The notes under the pieces are model-generated. The model saw only the letters and a program-made list of their open reading frames with translations. It was not told the origin of the DNA and ran no database searches. From NCBI RefSeq assembly GCF_020089865.1, contig NZ_JAIRBM010000018.1:1-64000 (forward strand): DNA of 64,000 nt. Direction: 5' to 3'. The stretch comes from Microvirga puerhi. Lineage in GTDB: Bacteria > Pseudomonadota > Alphaproteobacteria > Rhizobiales > Beijerinckiaceae. Made by a program: the position numbers and the translations under genes. Positions 17,085 through 26,286 of this stretch are shown here, piece after piece; position 1 is the stretch's first letter; every line of letters starts with the position of its first letter.

Positions 17085-17483
17085 CTATTTATGTCCTGCT
17101 TGGACAAGCGTATGGATCGACACCCAACCTACATTCTGTTGCACAGGGACGAGGTAGACTCGGCCATGATCCATGCTCTCGATGCGGCAGATGATTGCTC
17201 GTTTTTCACCCGGTGGGCGATAGGCAACCGTCGCCCCTACATAGAGTTGCTCGCCTTCAGCAAAATTGAACGGCCTGCTGCCACGGGCCTCGTCAGCCAC
17301 CGAGTCGTCGGCCGAATCGCCCTGCTTCTCTGACTCACGTTCAAGAACCCCAAGGATAAGACGAGCCACGTCGCGATGTCTGTTATTGACGGATCGCAAT
17401 GCAGGACGAGTCCGCTCTGGATACCAAGAGCCGCCGACCGTGGCGAGCAACTCGGCAACACGTTCAATTCGTTCTTCAGTCAA
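17085..17483 (-). CDS. Hypothetical protein, short paralogue of the 15572-16558 product
   Basis: A 132-residue protein whose N-terminus (IERVAELLATVGGSWYPER, NRHRDVARLILGVLERE) and second module (LYVGATVAYRPPGEKRAIICRIE, then VGWVSIHTLV) align collinearly with the first 135 residues of the protein encoded 0.5 kb downstream on the same strand. It lacks the beta-flower-like C-terminal part. The first module looks like a small helical domain and the second like a beta-rich barrel. Function is unknown. The pair probably arose by duplication followed by loss or gain of the C-terminal domain. Confidence 0.65.
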   Translation of the reverse strand: MTEERIERVAELLATVGGSWYPERTRPALRSVNNRHRDVARLILGVLERESEKQGDSADDSVADEARGSRPFNFAEGEQLYVGATVAYRPPGEKRAIICRIESMDHGRVYLVPVQQNVGWVSIHTLVQAGHK

Positions 17484-17765
17484 ATCCGCGTTCCTTTACT
17501 TTTCATGAACCGGCATAGCATGTCCCTGGCCGTTCCTATGCACGCAGCGGCCGGAGAAAGCCGGTGGCTGTATCCGAAGCGTCTGAAACAGCGCAGGATT
17601 TGTCTGCTGAGACTAACCTATGCCACCAATTGCACTGTGCAAACCCGCCATCATAGACGATACAACCACGACCTTCCCGTTTCCAGCCGTGTTCTGCAAG
17701 ACGATCATCGCCGATGTTGTCCCATTGGGTCGAGTATGAGGGTGAGGCTCGTCGATGGACCGGCA

Positions 17766-17976
17766 TGCTCGTGTACATCCGCTACACGCACCGTCATTTT
17801 CCATCCGAGGTCATCGCCCACGCCGTGTGGCTCTATTTCAAGTTCCCATTGAACCTGCGGCTGGTTGAGGAGATGCTTCTGGAGCGCAGTATTCTCGTCT
17901 CTCGCGAGACTGTCCGTTGATGGGCTTTGAAGTTCAGGCTGTCTTACGTCCGTTGTCTCAAGCGCAAGACCCCGAG
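17766..17976 (+). mobile_element. IS6-family transposase fragment (N-terminal part, with nonsense codon)
   Basis: The plus strand encodes HFPSEVIAHAVWLYFKFPLN followed by LRLVEEMLLERSILVSRETVR, the helix-turn-helix region that opens IS6-family transposases. A TGA then interrupts (17918-17920), but the same frame goes on with WALKFRLSYVRCLKRKTPS, still IS6-like. Identity stops at about 17976, where an integrase gene in the opposite orientation begins. No catalytic DDE part is present. Confidence 0.75.
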
Positions 17977-18302
17977 CCAGCGTCCGACGGCCTCTTGGGT
18001 CTGCTCGGCGATCTCGATCGGTACAGGCTGGCCTGCCTTGTGCTGCATCACGGTGGCGCAGGGCCGCACCTGCCCATTGAACACCATACATCGGCCCGCA
18101 GCGCAACCAAGTCACAGGCGCGCAGCTTGGTGTCGAGCGCGAGATTGAACAGGGTCAGGTCTCGAATGCGTCGTGACGCTTGGAGCCTGGACCGAATGGA
18201 TCAGATCTTATTTGCCTTGAGCGGAGGTTGGGGGCCAATTAGCTTGCCGCGGTTCCAAGGTATCGTCGTTCGGCAGAGATGGTCAGCGATGGTGTCCTGC
18301 AT
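17977..18302 (-). pseudogene. Tyrosine recombinase (integrase) pseudogene
   Basis: The minus strand starts with ATG at 18302 behind an AGGAGC site and reads MQDTIADHLCRTTIPWNRGK and PPLKANKI. A TGA follows where the family has Trp, and the same frame continues SIRSRLQASRRIRDLTLFNL, ALDTKLRACDLVALR. It then shifts frame to VFNGQVRPCATVMQHKAGQP and EIAEQTQEAVGRWL. This is the core-binding and early catalytic part (the first catalytic Arg region, LRACDLV) of a Xer/phage-type integrase common in Rhizobiales. It carries one nonsense codon and one frameshift, and its 3' end is cut by the IS6 fragment at about 17976. Confidence 0.75.
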
Positions 18303-18566
18303 TGCGTTGCTCCTAAAATGAAGCCCTGCAATGAAGCTTGGCCGTATCCGCCGACAGGACCCTGGACCGGATCGTTCTCCTAGGATTTTGGTCAGCGCAC
18401 CAGAGGCAGTCTGACGTCCCATTTTTTGAGCCGATCTCCTGCTCAGGCTCCAAGACTGACCTTGGTTGCTCTGCAGGTCGGCGCAAAGGGCAAGATTTTG
18501 ATAGCCTTTTCACCAAGCATTCTCTTAGCGTCGGCCCGGGTTCTGTGACAGGCGCAGCCACAGGCG

Positions 18567-18581
18567 TGCGCAATTGGCGCA
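18567..18581 (+). promoter_or_regulatory. Candidate enhancer (UAS) for the sigma-54 activator: TGCGC-AATTG-GCGCA
   Basis: A perfect 5-5-5 inverted repeat centred about 104 bp upstream of the -24 element of the promoter at 18677. A near-identical box (TGCGC-ATTCC-GCGCG) lies at 26287-26301, about 114 bp upstream of the second -24/-12 promoter. Distance, palindromy and recurrence are what a bacterial enhancer-binding-protein site should show. The activator is inferred to be the protein encoded at 25286-26284. Confidence 0.5.
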
Positions 18582-18676
18582 GAGCGCGGGATTCTCACGC
18601 TGACGGCCAATCACGGGTATTGAAGATACCATTGCAACTTGCTGCTATTGCTATCAAATTCGCTCGAAGTCGTGGC

Positions 18677-18691
18677 TGGCATGCTATTTGC
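18677..18691 (+). promoter_or_regulatory. Sigma-54 (-24/-12) promoter of the peptide importer operon
   Basis: TGGCATGCTATTTGC has the invariant GG (18678-18679) and GC (18690-18691) separated by exactly 10 bp, and matches the consensus TGGCAC-N5-TTGC in nearly every position. It lies 66 bp before the start of the binding-protein gene at 18757. A sigma-54-dependent activator is encoded in the same cluster. Confidence 0.75.
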
Positions 18692-18756
18692 TTCCCATCC
18701 TTCGTCCGCAAAAAATGAAATCTGAGGGAATATCAGCGGCGGAACGGAGAGGTAGA

Positions 18757-20286
18757 ATGTTTCACAGGTCTTCCACGATCACGGCTCTCGCATTTTCGGC
18801 GGCAATGCTCGCTCCGGTTTCCGCGAGTGAGCTGCGAGTCGGCTTTACGCTCGACGCAATGACGCTTGACCCGGCCAACCATCGCAAGCGCGAGACCGAA
18901 ACCATCATTCGCAATATCTATGATGGCCTCCTCACCCGCGACGCCAAGATGAAGGTTGTTCCGGAACTGGCGGAATCCTGGACGCAGGTCGACCCACAGA
19001 CCTATGACTTCAAAGTCCGGCAGGGCGTGACTTTTCACGATGGCACGCCCATGACGGCGGATGACATCGTCTTCACCTTCGAGCGCTTGACCAAAGACGA
19101 CGCCATGGGCGGGCAGACCAGCCCGCGCAAGGACCTCGTCGGTCCGATCAAGGAAATCAAGAAGATCGACGACAGGACGGTTCGGTTCAGCCTGTCGGAG
19201 CCTTGGCCGATCCTGCCCGCGATGCTGCCCGTGCAGGAGGTGGTCAGCAAGGCCTTTACGGAAAAGGTCGGCTCTCAGGGGCTGGCGACGCAGACGAACG
19301 GTACTGGCCCTTTCAAGCTCGTGGAGTGGCGCAAAGGCGATTCCATCATCCTGCAGCGCTATGACGCTTATTACGGCGGCGCGACCGAGATTCCGCCGGT
19401 CGGCAAGGCCTGTGTGGACCGCGTGATTTTCCGTGTCATCCCGGAGAACGCTTCGCGTGTCGCAGCACTCCTGGCTGGAGAGGTCGACATCATCAACGAG
19501 TTGCCGCCTTACGATATGAAAAAGGTTGAGACGAACTCCAACACGAAGGTAATGAAGGTCAACGGCACCCGCACCTTCTTCGTCGCCCTGAATAATACGA
19601 AGAAGCCCTTCGATGATCCGCGTGTTCGCCAGGCCGCCAACATGGCGATCAACAAGGCACTCATCATCGACAAGGTGCTGCTGGGGACCGCCGTACCGCT
19701 CAACGGCGTCATGAGTCCAGATGCATTTGGCTACAACCCTGATCTGCCAGCCTATCCGTTCGACGCTGACAAAGCTAAGAAGCTTCTCGCTGAGGCGGGT
19801 TATCCGAACGGCGTCGATGCGACAATCGACACCGAAGGTGCCTTCAAGGAGATCACCGAAGCGGTCGCCTCAATGCTAACCAAGGCAGGAATCCGTACGA
19901 AGGTGAATGTCGGCGAAGGCTCAACACTAAGGGCAAAATGGGCGCCCAAGAGCGACAAGTCCGGCGATATGTACTTCACGTCATGGGGCAATGGCTCGCT
20001 CGATCCGGCGGACATCTTCGTCCCAACACTCCGCACTGGAGACCGCGGCAACAGCGCCTACTATTCCAACAAGGAAGTTGACGTTCTCCTCGATGCTGCA
20101 AATGTCGAGGTGGATCAGGCCAAGCGCGCCGACCTCTACAAGAGGGCTCAGGCCATCGTGAACAAGGATGCTCCGTGGATCTTCCTGTGGCTGCCGCAGG
20201 ATCTATACGGCGTGTCCAAACGGGTCAGTGGTTGGGAGCCGAGTGCCGATAGCCGGATCAACCTCCACGACGCCTGTGTGAAGTAA
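18757..20286 (+). CDS. ABC transporter substrate-binding protein, family 5 (peptide/opine/nickel type)
   Basis: A 509-residue periplasmic receptor. The ATG at 18757 has GGAGAGG 5 bp upstream and begins a signal peptide (FHRSSTITALAFSAAMLAPV, cleavage near ASA-SE). The mature start LRVGFTLDAMTLDPANHRK and GVTFHDGTPMTADDIVFTFE are family 5 signatures. It initiates an operon of two permeases and two ATPases (20323-24215). The ligand is not predictable. The neighbouring C45 hydrolase and AtuA-type genes suggest an acylated or amide-containing compound rather than a plain peptide. Transcription is probably from the sigma-54 promoter at 18677. Confidence 0.92.
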   Translation: MFHRSSTITALAFSAAMLAPVSASELRVGFTLDAMTLDPANHRKRETETIIRNIYDGLLTRDAKMKVVPELAESWTQVDPQTYDFKVRQGVTFHDGTPMTADDIVFTFERLTKDDAMGGQTSPRKDLVGPIKEIKKIDDRTVRFSLSEPWPILPAMLPVQEVVSKAFTEKVGSQGLATQTNGTGPFKLVEWRKGDSIILQRYDAYYGGATEIPPVGKACVDRVIFRVIPENASRVAALLAGEVDIINELPPYDMKKVETNSNTKVMKVNGTRTFFVALNNTKKPFDDPRVRQAANMAINKALIIDKVLLGTAVPLNGVMSPDAFGYNPDLPAYPFDADKAKKLLAEAGYPNGVDATIDTEGAFKEITEAVASMLTKAGIRTKVNVGEGSTLRAKWAPKSDKSGDMYFTSWGNGSLDPADIFVPTLRTGDRGNSAYYSNKEVDVLLDAANVEVDQAKRADLYKRAQAIVNKDAPWIFLWLPQDLYGVSKRVSGWEPSADSRINLHDACVK

Positions 20287-20322
20287 TCGACATTACCGCC
20301 TCAGCCCTCAGGGGAGAGCCTG

Positions 20323-21330
20323 ATGAAACCACTGGCGCTCATAAGCCGGATCACTCAGCTTGTGCCGGTCCTCCTCGGTGTCAGCGTCATCGTCTTCGTG
20401 ATGATGGCCCTGACACCGGGTGATCCGGTCGAGATCATGCTGGCCGATCAACAGGCGACCCCTGAGCAAGTTCAAGCGATGCGCCACGACATGGGGCTGG
20501 ACCGCCCGGCTTTGGAGCGGTTCGGCATCTTCCTCAGCAATGCACTGACCGGCGATTTCGGCCTCAGCTTCTTCCATCGCCGCCCGGTTTTCGACGTTAT
20601 CGCTGAGCGGCTACCCGCCACGATCGAGCTGACGCTGGCGGCCTTGCTGCTTGCGCTTGCCATCTCAATCCCGCTGGGAGTCGTGGCGGCGGTCAAGAAG
20701 AACGGCGTCGTCGACAGGCTGGCGGCAATAGGGTCGCTCTTCGGCACGTCGCTGCCGGGCTTCTGGTTCGGCATTATCCTCATCATCCTCTTTGCCGTGC
20801 AGTTCAAGCTTCTGCCGGTCTCAGGACGGCTGGACTTCGGTTGCGAGGTTCCCCCTGTGACCCATCTCATGACCGTCGACAGTCTGCTGCGTGGGCGTCC
20901 AAGCTGCTTCGCCGACGCACTGTCACACCTGATCCTGCCGGCCCTAACCCTGTCGCTCCCCATGGCGGCGGTGCTCACCCGCGTTCAACGGTCCGCCATG
21001 CTGGAGGTGCTGCGCTCGGACTACATCGTCTTCGCCGAAGCCAAAGGCATTTCTCGCCGCCGCATTCTCTGGCGTCATGCCCTCAAGAATGCGCTCGTGC
21101 CCACCGTTACGGTCGCAGCTATAGAAACCGGCTCGCTACTTGGCGGCAATATGGTGGTCGAGACCGTCTTCGGATGGCCCGGCCTCGGCCGTCTTGTGGT
21201 CGAGAGTATCTTCGTCCGCAACTATCCCCTCGTGCAGGCCGCCGTGCTGCTCTATGCAGTGACGTATGTACTGCTGAACTTTTTCGCTGACGTGCTCTAC
21301 ACGACGCTCAACCCGAGGGTCCGGTTATGA
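20323..21330 (+). CDS. Oligopeptide-type ABC transporter permease, DppB-like
   Basis: A 335-residue inner-membrane subunit with the usual first helix after residue 10 (VPVLLGVSVIVFVMMALTPG) and the motif GDFGLSFFHRRPV in the periplasmic loop. Its EAA loop is in AEAKGISRRRILWRHALKNA and its tail is ADVLYTTLNPRVRL. GGGGAGAG precedes the ATG. It overlaps the next permease by 4 bp (ATGA). It pairs with the DppC-like subunit to form the import channel. Confidence 0.92.
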   Translation: MKPLALISRITQLVPVLLGVSVIVFVMMALTPGDPVEIMLADQQATPEQVQAMRHDMGLDRPALERFGIFLSNALTGDFGLSFFHRRPVFDVIAERLPATIELTLAALLLALAISIPLGVVAAVKKNGVVDRLAAIGSLFGTSLPGFWFGIILIILFAVQFKLLPVSGRLDFGCEVPPVTHLMTVDSLLRGRPSCFADALSHLILPALTLSLPMAAVLTRVQRSAMLEVLRSDYIVFAEAKGISRRRILWRHALKNALVPTVTVAAIETGSLLGGNMVVETVFGWPGLGRLVVESIFVRNYPLVQAAVLLYAVTYVLLNFFADVLYTTLNPRVRL

Positions 21331-22229
21331 CCGCCGCCGTTGAAGCTTCCGTCGTCACGCCCGAGCGGATCGAAACGCCCGCGTGGCAGAGTCTGCGCCG
21401 CTTTGCCGCCGACCGGTTCTCCATGGCAGCCGGCATCGTAGTCCTGATCTTCGTGCTGATGGCGATCCTGGCGCCTTGGTTCGCACCGCAGGATCCCTAC
21501 GAAACCGACCTGCTGCGCCGGCTCCAGCCCCCGGCCTGGATGGAGGGCGGCGAGTGGAGCTACGTTCTCGGCTGCGATGCGCTGGGCCGCGACATTCTCT
21601 CGCGGATCATCTACGGTACGAGGATCTCGATCACCATTGGGCTGGCCGTCGTGCTGATCGCAACCGTCATTGGCACGGTGCTGGGCCTCGCCGCAGGGTA
21701 TTTGCGTGGCTGGGTCGACATCGCGATCTCGCGGGTCATCGATATCTTGCTCGGCTTCCCCTACCTCATCTTCGCTATCGCCCTAATGGCCATGATGGGG
21801 CCTGGCCTTCAGAACATCATTCTGGCTCTGGTCTATAAGGAATGGGTCGTGCCGGCTCGCGTCGTACGCGGTGAAGTGCTCGCCGCCCGTGAGATGGAAT
21901 ACGTGGAGGCTGCCCGTGCCGTCGGCGCACCACGGCTACACATCATGTTCCGCGAGATTCTGCCCAACATCCTGTCGTCGGTGATTGTGGTCTCGACCAT
22001 CCGCATGGCGCACGTGATCATCCTGGAGGCGAGCCTGTCATTCCTCGGCATCGGTGTTCAGCCGCCCACCGCCTCCTGGGGCTCGATGGTGGCGGATGGG
22101 CGCGCCTTCATTCTCGATGCGTGGTGGGTCAGTACCTTCCCGGGCATCGCCATTCTTGCTCTTGTTCTTTCGATCAATGTCGCCAGCCAGGGCCTTCGCG
22201 ATGCATTCGACCCGAAGTTCAGCGACTGA
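21327..22229 (+). CDS. Oligopeptide-type ABC transporter permease, DppC-like
   Basis: A 300-residue second permease. It has the N-terminal helix (AAGIVVLIFVLMAILAPWFA), the family motif LGCDALGRDILSRIIYGTRI, the EAA loop around EAARAVGAPRLHIMFREILP, and the ending SQGLRDAFDPKF. These define the DppC/OppC group. The start overlaps the stop of the DppB-like gene, and the first ATPase starts 1 bp after its stop, so the operon is tightly coupled. Confidence 0.92.
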   Translation: MTAAVEASVVTPERIETPAWQSLRRFAADRFSMAAGIVVLIFVLMAILAPWFAPQDPYETDLLRRLQPPAWMEGGEWSYVLGCDALGRDILSRIIYGTRISITIGLAVVLIATVIGTVLGLAAGYLRGWVDIAISRVIDILLGFPYLIFAIALMAMMGPGLQNIILALVYKEWVVPARVVRGEVLAAREMEYVEAARAVGAPRLHIMFREILPNILSSVIVVSTIRMAHVIILEASLSFLGIGVQPPTASWGSMVADGRAFILDAWWVSTFPGIAILALVLSINVASQGLRDAFDPKFSD

Positions 22230-22230
22230 C

Positions 22231-23220
22231 ATGTCCGCTCCGCTGCTCTCCGTCCGCAGTCTCAAGACGTGCTTTCCCACGCGGGCTGGTCTCGTGACCG
22301 CCGTCGACGGCGTTGATCTCGATGTCTATCCAGGCGAATGCCTTGGCATCGTCGGGGAGAGCGGTTCAGGCAAGAGCGTCACCTTCGCGAGCGTCATTGG
22401 CCTCGTGCGCTCGCCGGGCTATGTGGCCGAAGGGTCCATCCGGTTCGGCGGTGTCGATCTGCGTCGCCTCGACAGCAACGGCTGGCGTAGGCTCCGTGGT
22501 CGCGACATTGCCATGACGATGCAAGATGCGCTGACCGCCCTCAATCCGGCGCTCACGGTGGCGGAGCAGATCGAGGAGGTCCTCCTTGCGCACGCGGAGG
22601 ATCTGCCAAAGCGGGGCCGCCAGGCAGCCGTGCGGGAACGAGCCATCGAGATGCTGCGTCTTGTCGGCATTCCGGCTCCAGCGAAGCGAATCGACGACTA
22701 TCCGCACCAGTTCTCGGGCGGCATGCGCCAGCGCATCATGATCGCGATCGCCCTGTCGTGCCGTCCAAAGCTGCTCATCGCCGACGAGCCTACGACCGCG
22801 CTCGATGTGACCATTCAAGCGCAGGTCCTCGATCTCATCAGCGACCTCCGGCGCGAGCTCGGCATGAGCGTGGTGCTTATCACGCATGATCTCGGTGTGG
22901 TGGCCGAACACACGGATCGAGTGGCGGTGATGTATGCGGGGCAGGTCGTCGAGGCAGGGCCAACGCGGGAGCTCATCGACCGGCCGAAGCACCCATACAC
23001 ACGTGGTCTCATTGGGCTGATCCCACGCCTGTCCGATCTCGATGCGCCGATCAGGCCTATTGAGGGGCAGGTGCCAGAACTCATCGGCCTCGGCGGCATC
23101 TGTCGCTTCTATGACCGCTGCGAGTTCAGAGCATCGAAGTGCCGCACCGACATCTCGATGATTGATGTCGGGCCCGACCATAGGGCACGCTGCATTCGTG
23201 TCGAGGAGATCCTGCAATGA
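22231..23220 (+). CDS. Oligopeptide-type ABC transporter ATP-binding protein, DppD-like
   Basis: A 329-residue ATPase: Walker A GESGSGKS, the Q-loop region [16 protein letters not shown], signature FSGGMRQR and Walker [13 protein letters not shown]. It ends in the Cys-rich C-terminal extension ([19 protein letters not shown]) that in Dpp/Opp ATPases can hold an Fe-S cluster. The ATG at 22231 immediately follows the permease stop; the frame is open upstream only as a shadow. It pairs with the next ATPase, with which it overlaps by 4 bp. Confidence 0.92.
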   Translation: MSAPLLSVRSLKTCFPTRAGLVTAVDGVDLDVYPGECLGIVGESGSGKSVTFASVIGLVRSPGYVAEGSIRFGGVDLRRLDSNGWRRLRGRDIAMTMQDALTALNPALTVAEQIEEVLLAHAEDLPKRGRQAAVRERAIEMLRLVGIPAPAKRIDDYPHQFSGGMRQRIMIAIALSCRPKLLIADEPTTALDVTIQAQVLDLISDLRRELGMSVVLITHDLGVVAEHTDRVAVMYAGQVVEAGPTRELIDRPKHPYTRGLIGLIPRLSDLDAPIRPIEGQVPELIGLGGICRFYDRCEFRASKCRTDISMIDVGPDHRARCIRVEEILQ

Positions 23221-24215
23221 GCGTGGCGCAGCCCCATCCGCTGCTGGAGATCCGGAATCTTGAGAAGGTCTACCAGCTCAACAGCGGCCTTCTGCAGCGG
23301 ATCGCTCGCCAGCCGCCGCTGAGCCTTCGGGCCGTCGACAAGGTGACCTTCTCGGTCAAGGCCGGCGAGACGCTCGGCCTCATCGGTGAGTCCGGCTGCG
23401 GCAAGTCCACCCTTGCCCGGACGGTGCTACGCCTGCACGAGCCGACTGGTGGCAGCATCACCTTCGACGGGACGGACATCACGAAGCTGCCCCAGAAGGA
23501 CATGACTGCCCTGCGACGCCGGATGCAGATCATTTTCCAGGATCCTTACGCTTCCCTCAATCCGCGCAAGTCGGTGGAGGACATCGTCGGCCTGCCGCTG
23601 GCGCTCCACGGTCTTGCACATCGTCGCGAGATCCGCGACCGGGTCGTGGCGATGCTGGAAAGCGTGGGACTGAAAACCGCGCATCTCGGCCGCTTTCCGC
23701 ATCAGTTCTCCGGCGGCCAGCGCCAGCGAATTGGCATTGCCCGCGCGCTGATCCTCAATCCGAGCTTCGTCGTCTGCGACGAGCCGGTCTCCGCTCTCGA
23801 CGTCTCGGTCCAGGCGCAGATCATCGCGCTGCTTGAATCGCTTAAGCGCGAACTCGGCCTGACCTACCTGTTCATCTCGCACGATATAGGGGTGATCGGG
23901 CATGTCAGCGACCGCATCGCTGTGATGTATCTGGGCGACATCGTCGAGATCGGGCCGGCACGTGAGCTGCTGCGGGAGCCTAAGCATCCCTACACCAAGG
24001 CCCTGCTCTCGGCGGTACCGCAGATCGATGCCGGTGCGAAGCGTGAGCGGGTGAAGCTTACAGGCGACCTGCCATCCCCACTCGCGCCGCCGCCAGGCTG
24101 CAAGTTTCACACCCGCTGCCCCTTTGCCGTCGACCGCTGCCGCCGCCAAGTGCCGGCGCTCCGCAATGTGGGTAGCGACAGAACGGCGGCGTGCCATCTA
24201 GTGGACGCGGCGTGA
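23217..24215 (+). CDS. Oligopeptide-type ABC transporter ATP-binding protein, DppF-like
   Basis: A 332-residue ATPase: Walker [21 protein letters not shown], signature FSGGQRQR and Walker [12 protein letters not shown]. The C-terminal extension [15 protein letters not shown] is typical of DppF/OppF. It forms the heterodimer with the preceding protein. Its TGA overlaps the start of the C45-type hydrolase gene (TGATG), which ties that enzyme to the transporter. Confidence 0.92.
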   Translation: MSVAQPHPLLEIRNLEKVYQLNSGLLQRIARQPPLSLRAVDKVTFSVKAGETLGLIGESGCGKSTLARTVLRLHEPTGGSITFDGTDITKLPQKDMTALRRRMQIIFQDPYASLNPRKSVEDIVGLPLALHGLAHRREIRDRVVAMLESVGLKTAHLGRFPHQFSGGQRQRIGIARALILNPSFVVCDEPVSALDVSVQAQIIALLESLKRELGLTYLFISHDIGVIGHVSDRIAVMYLGDIVEIGPARELLREPKHPYTKALLSAVPQIDAGAKRERVKLTGDLPSPLAPPPGCKFHTRCPFAVDRCRRQVPALRNVGSDRTAACHLVDAA

Positions 24216-25279
24216 TGCGGGTCGAGGCCGGCACTCCGCTACTGCTGACCGGGGACGCCTATACCCGGGGTTGGGCCCAATCGCTTTGTGATGATGCCAC
24301 GATCGGTGCGGTGCAGGATGCCGTCAGTACCCGTCTCGCTCAGGCCGGAGGCCTGCTGAAAAGGCGGCCAGTTCAGGCCTTTCTCGCTAAACAGGAGAGG
24401 CTCCTCGGCACTCTCGACGTTGACGCCGCAGCCGAGGTCCAGGGCATCGCGGATGGCTTTCATCTCGAGCCGAGCTCTGTCCTTGCGTACTTGCATCTCG
24501 GAGTCCTGTCGGATCTTGCCGTCGATGGGTGTTCCGCCTGGAGTTGGGGGCCTTCGCGACCTGTCCTGGTCAAGAACCGAGATTACCGCGGCGAACATGC
24601 CGTGCTGCAGCGCGTTTTCCTCCATCGCGACCCAAACCAACCTGAAAAGGCTGTCCTCTGCGTCGGTAGCCTCGGCAGTCCGGGCGCGTTTTCGAGCGGA
24701 ATGAACGCGCAAGGGCTCGCCCTCGTCGACACCCATGTGTCAACAAGGGATCATGGCCCGGGCTTGCTGCGCTACTTCCTCATGACGCGACTTCTCTGGA
24801 ATTGCGAGACGGTAGCGGAGGCCTTGGAGATGATCAGGGAGGTTCCACACGCGGGAGGTGGCACAATCGTCATGGCTGACGTGACGGGGACCTGCGCGGC
24901 TGTGGAGCTGGGGTACAGGGTTCACGCAGTGGAAACGCGGTCTCCTTACGTGGTGCGAACGAACCATTTCCTGTCCAACGAATGCGCGCCATCATGGCTT
25001 CCGGGTGCCAGTGACCCGATGTCTACCAGCACCAAGGGCCGCCTTGCGAGGCTAAGGACCTGGCTTGCGGACCAGGACGACAGTCCCTCCCTGAACGAGA
25101 TCGTCGTCCTCATGGGTTCCCACGGGGATCGGACCCAGGAGGCTCTATGCCGCCACGGTGAGGACGGCGATTCCAGGACGATCTCATGCGCGATATTTGC
25201 ACCAGCCGAGCGTCGCCTCTACTTTGCCTCTCGTGAACCTTGTGCCGGTGAGTGGAGCTCCTTCGACTGCCGGCTTTAG
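24215..25279 (+). CDS. C45 family Ntn-hydrolase (acyl-CoA:6-APA acyltransferase-like)
   Basis: A 354-residue enzyme of the C45 peptidase / isopenicillin-N acyltransferase group, which cleave or transfer acyl groups on amide bonds after self-processing. The catalytic cysteine is Cys106 in VDGCSAW; NRDY (residues 121-124) is the conserved motif behind it. There is no signal peptide, so it acts in the cytoplasm on imported material. An in-frame GTG at 24191 exists, but the ATG at 24215 overlaps the ATPase stop and fits better. Coupling to the importer suggests the ligand is an N-acyl or amide compound. The regulator gene follows 6 bp downstream. The real substrate is unknown. Confidence 0.85.
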   Translation: MRVEAGTPLLLTGDAYTRGWAQSLCDDATIGAVQDAVSTRLAQAGGLLKRRPVQAFLAKQERLLGTLDVDAAAEVQGIADGFHLEPSSVLAYLHLGVLSDLAVDGCSAWSWGPSRPVLVKNRDYRGEHAVLQRVFLHRDPNQPEKAVLCVGSLGSPGAFSSGMNAQGLALVDTHVSTRDHGPGLLRYFLMTRLLWNCETVAEALEMIREVPHAGGGTIVMADVTGTCAAVELGYRVHAVETRSPYVVRTNHFLSNECAPSWLPGASDPMSTSTKGRLARLRTWLADQDDSPSLNEIVVLMGSHGDRTQEALCRHGEDGDSRTISCAIFAPAERRLYFASREPCAGEWSSFDCRL

Positions 25280-25285
25280 CCGGGA

Positions 25286-26284
25286 TTGAGCAGAGTGGCC
25301 TATGAAGCAGGTGTGATCGGCGAGCATCCCTCCATTGTCGAGGTGAGACGGCTGATCGAGCGTATCGCGAAGAGCGCGGCCCGAGCCGTGCTCATCTATG
25401 GCGAAACCGGAACCGGAAAGGGCCTAATCGCCCGTCTGGTCCACCAGCAATCCCCTCGGGTAGCGCAGCAATTCATCGACGTGAACTGCGCCGCGATTCC
25501 AGACCAGCTGCTCGAATCCGAACTGTTCGGACATGAGAAGGGCGCCTTCACTGGAGCGGTTGCCCGCAAGCCTGGGCTGATCGAAGCCGCCAACGGTGGA
25601 TCGATTTTCCTCGACGAGATCCGGGACATGAATCTCGTCATGCAGGCGAAGCTCCTGACCGTGCTTGACACACAGCGCCTGCGCCGCGTCGGGGCAATCA
25701 GCCCGGTCGAGGTCGACGTACGCTTTATTGCTGCCACCAATCGTATCCTCCTGTCGGAGGTCAATGCGGACCGGTTCAGGGAGGATCTCTATTATCGCCT
25801 GCAGGTCGTCGCCATCAACGCGCCGCCCCTGCGGGAGCGCGGAGACGATATCTTCGTGCTCGTTGAACACTTCCTGCGCCGCCTGGGCAGCCGTTACGGG
25901 CGGGTGGTCCGAGGGCTTGATCCGGAGGTCGCGGATGTGTTCCGGCGCTACCGCTGGCCAGGCAACGTGCGCGAACTTGAAAACCTGCTCGAGCGCATCT
26001 TCATTCTCGAGGATGAGAACACGATCCTGCTCAGGCACTTGCCGGCCCGCATCCTGCGTGACGTGCGCGAAAGCGAGAAAATCGGGTCGGCGCCCGAGGC
26101 TGCCGCTGGGACGGTGATCGAGAAGGGGCCGATCGATTACTACGGGGCAACCGCCTCTTTCCAGATCAAACTCATCCGCGACGCGCTCGCCGTCACGAAC
26201 GGCAGCCTGACGGAGGCTGCCCTGCGGCTGGGATTGTCTCGACACGCCCTTCGGCACCAGATGCTGAAGCTCGACATCACCTGA
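25286..26284 (+). CDS. Sigma-54-dependent transcriptional activator without sensor domain
   Basis: A 332-residue bacterial enhancer-binding protein. The AAA+ domain starts almost at the N-terminus: Walker A GETGTGKG (39-46), the sigma-54-contacting loop GAFTGA (86-91), Walker B SIFLDEI (106-112), and the sensor region FREDLYYRLQV. A Fis-type helix-turn-helix forms the last 35 residues (GSLTEAALRLGLSRHALRHQ). No receiver, GAF or PAS domain precedes the AAA+ part, so activity must be set by expression, another protein or a ligand bound elsewhere, as in PspF-type proteins. The start is TTG at 25286. Two -24/-12 promoters flank it, which makes local autonomous control likely. Confidence 0.9.
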   Translation: MSRVAYEAGVIGEHPSIVEVRRLIERIAKSAARAVLIYGETGTGKGLIARLVHQQSPRVAQQFIDVNCAAIPDQLLESELFGHEKGAFTGAVARKPGLIEAANGGSIFLDEIRDMNLVMQAKLLTVLDTQRLRRVGAISPVEVDVRFIAATNRILLSEVNADRFREDLYYRLQVVAINAPPLRERGDDIFVLVEHFLRRLGSRYGRVVRGLDPEVADVFRRYRWPGNVRELENLLERIFILEDENTILLRHLPARILRDVRESEKIGSAPEAAAGTVIEKGPIDYYGATASFQIKLIRDALAVTNGSLTEAALRLGLSRHALRHQMLKLDIT

Positions 26285-26286
26285 TG

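Larger units (their letters stand above)
18303..18756. other. Upstream control region of the sigma-54-type peptide importer operon
   Basis: No gene is supported. The region holds the TGCGC-N5-GCGCA box at 18567-18581 and a -24/-12 promoter at 18677-18691, described separately. Confidence 0.5.

Noticed and set aside
17536..17778. Minus-strand 80-codon frame with a protein-like middle section
   Set aside because: Possibly a remnant, but it overlaps the IS6 fragment, has no recognisable family and no start signal.
22054..22230. Upstream extension of the DppD-like ATPase frame
   Set aside because: It lies inside the permease gene in another frame; the ATG at 22231 follows the permease stop and matches the family start.
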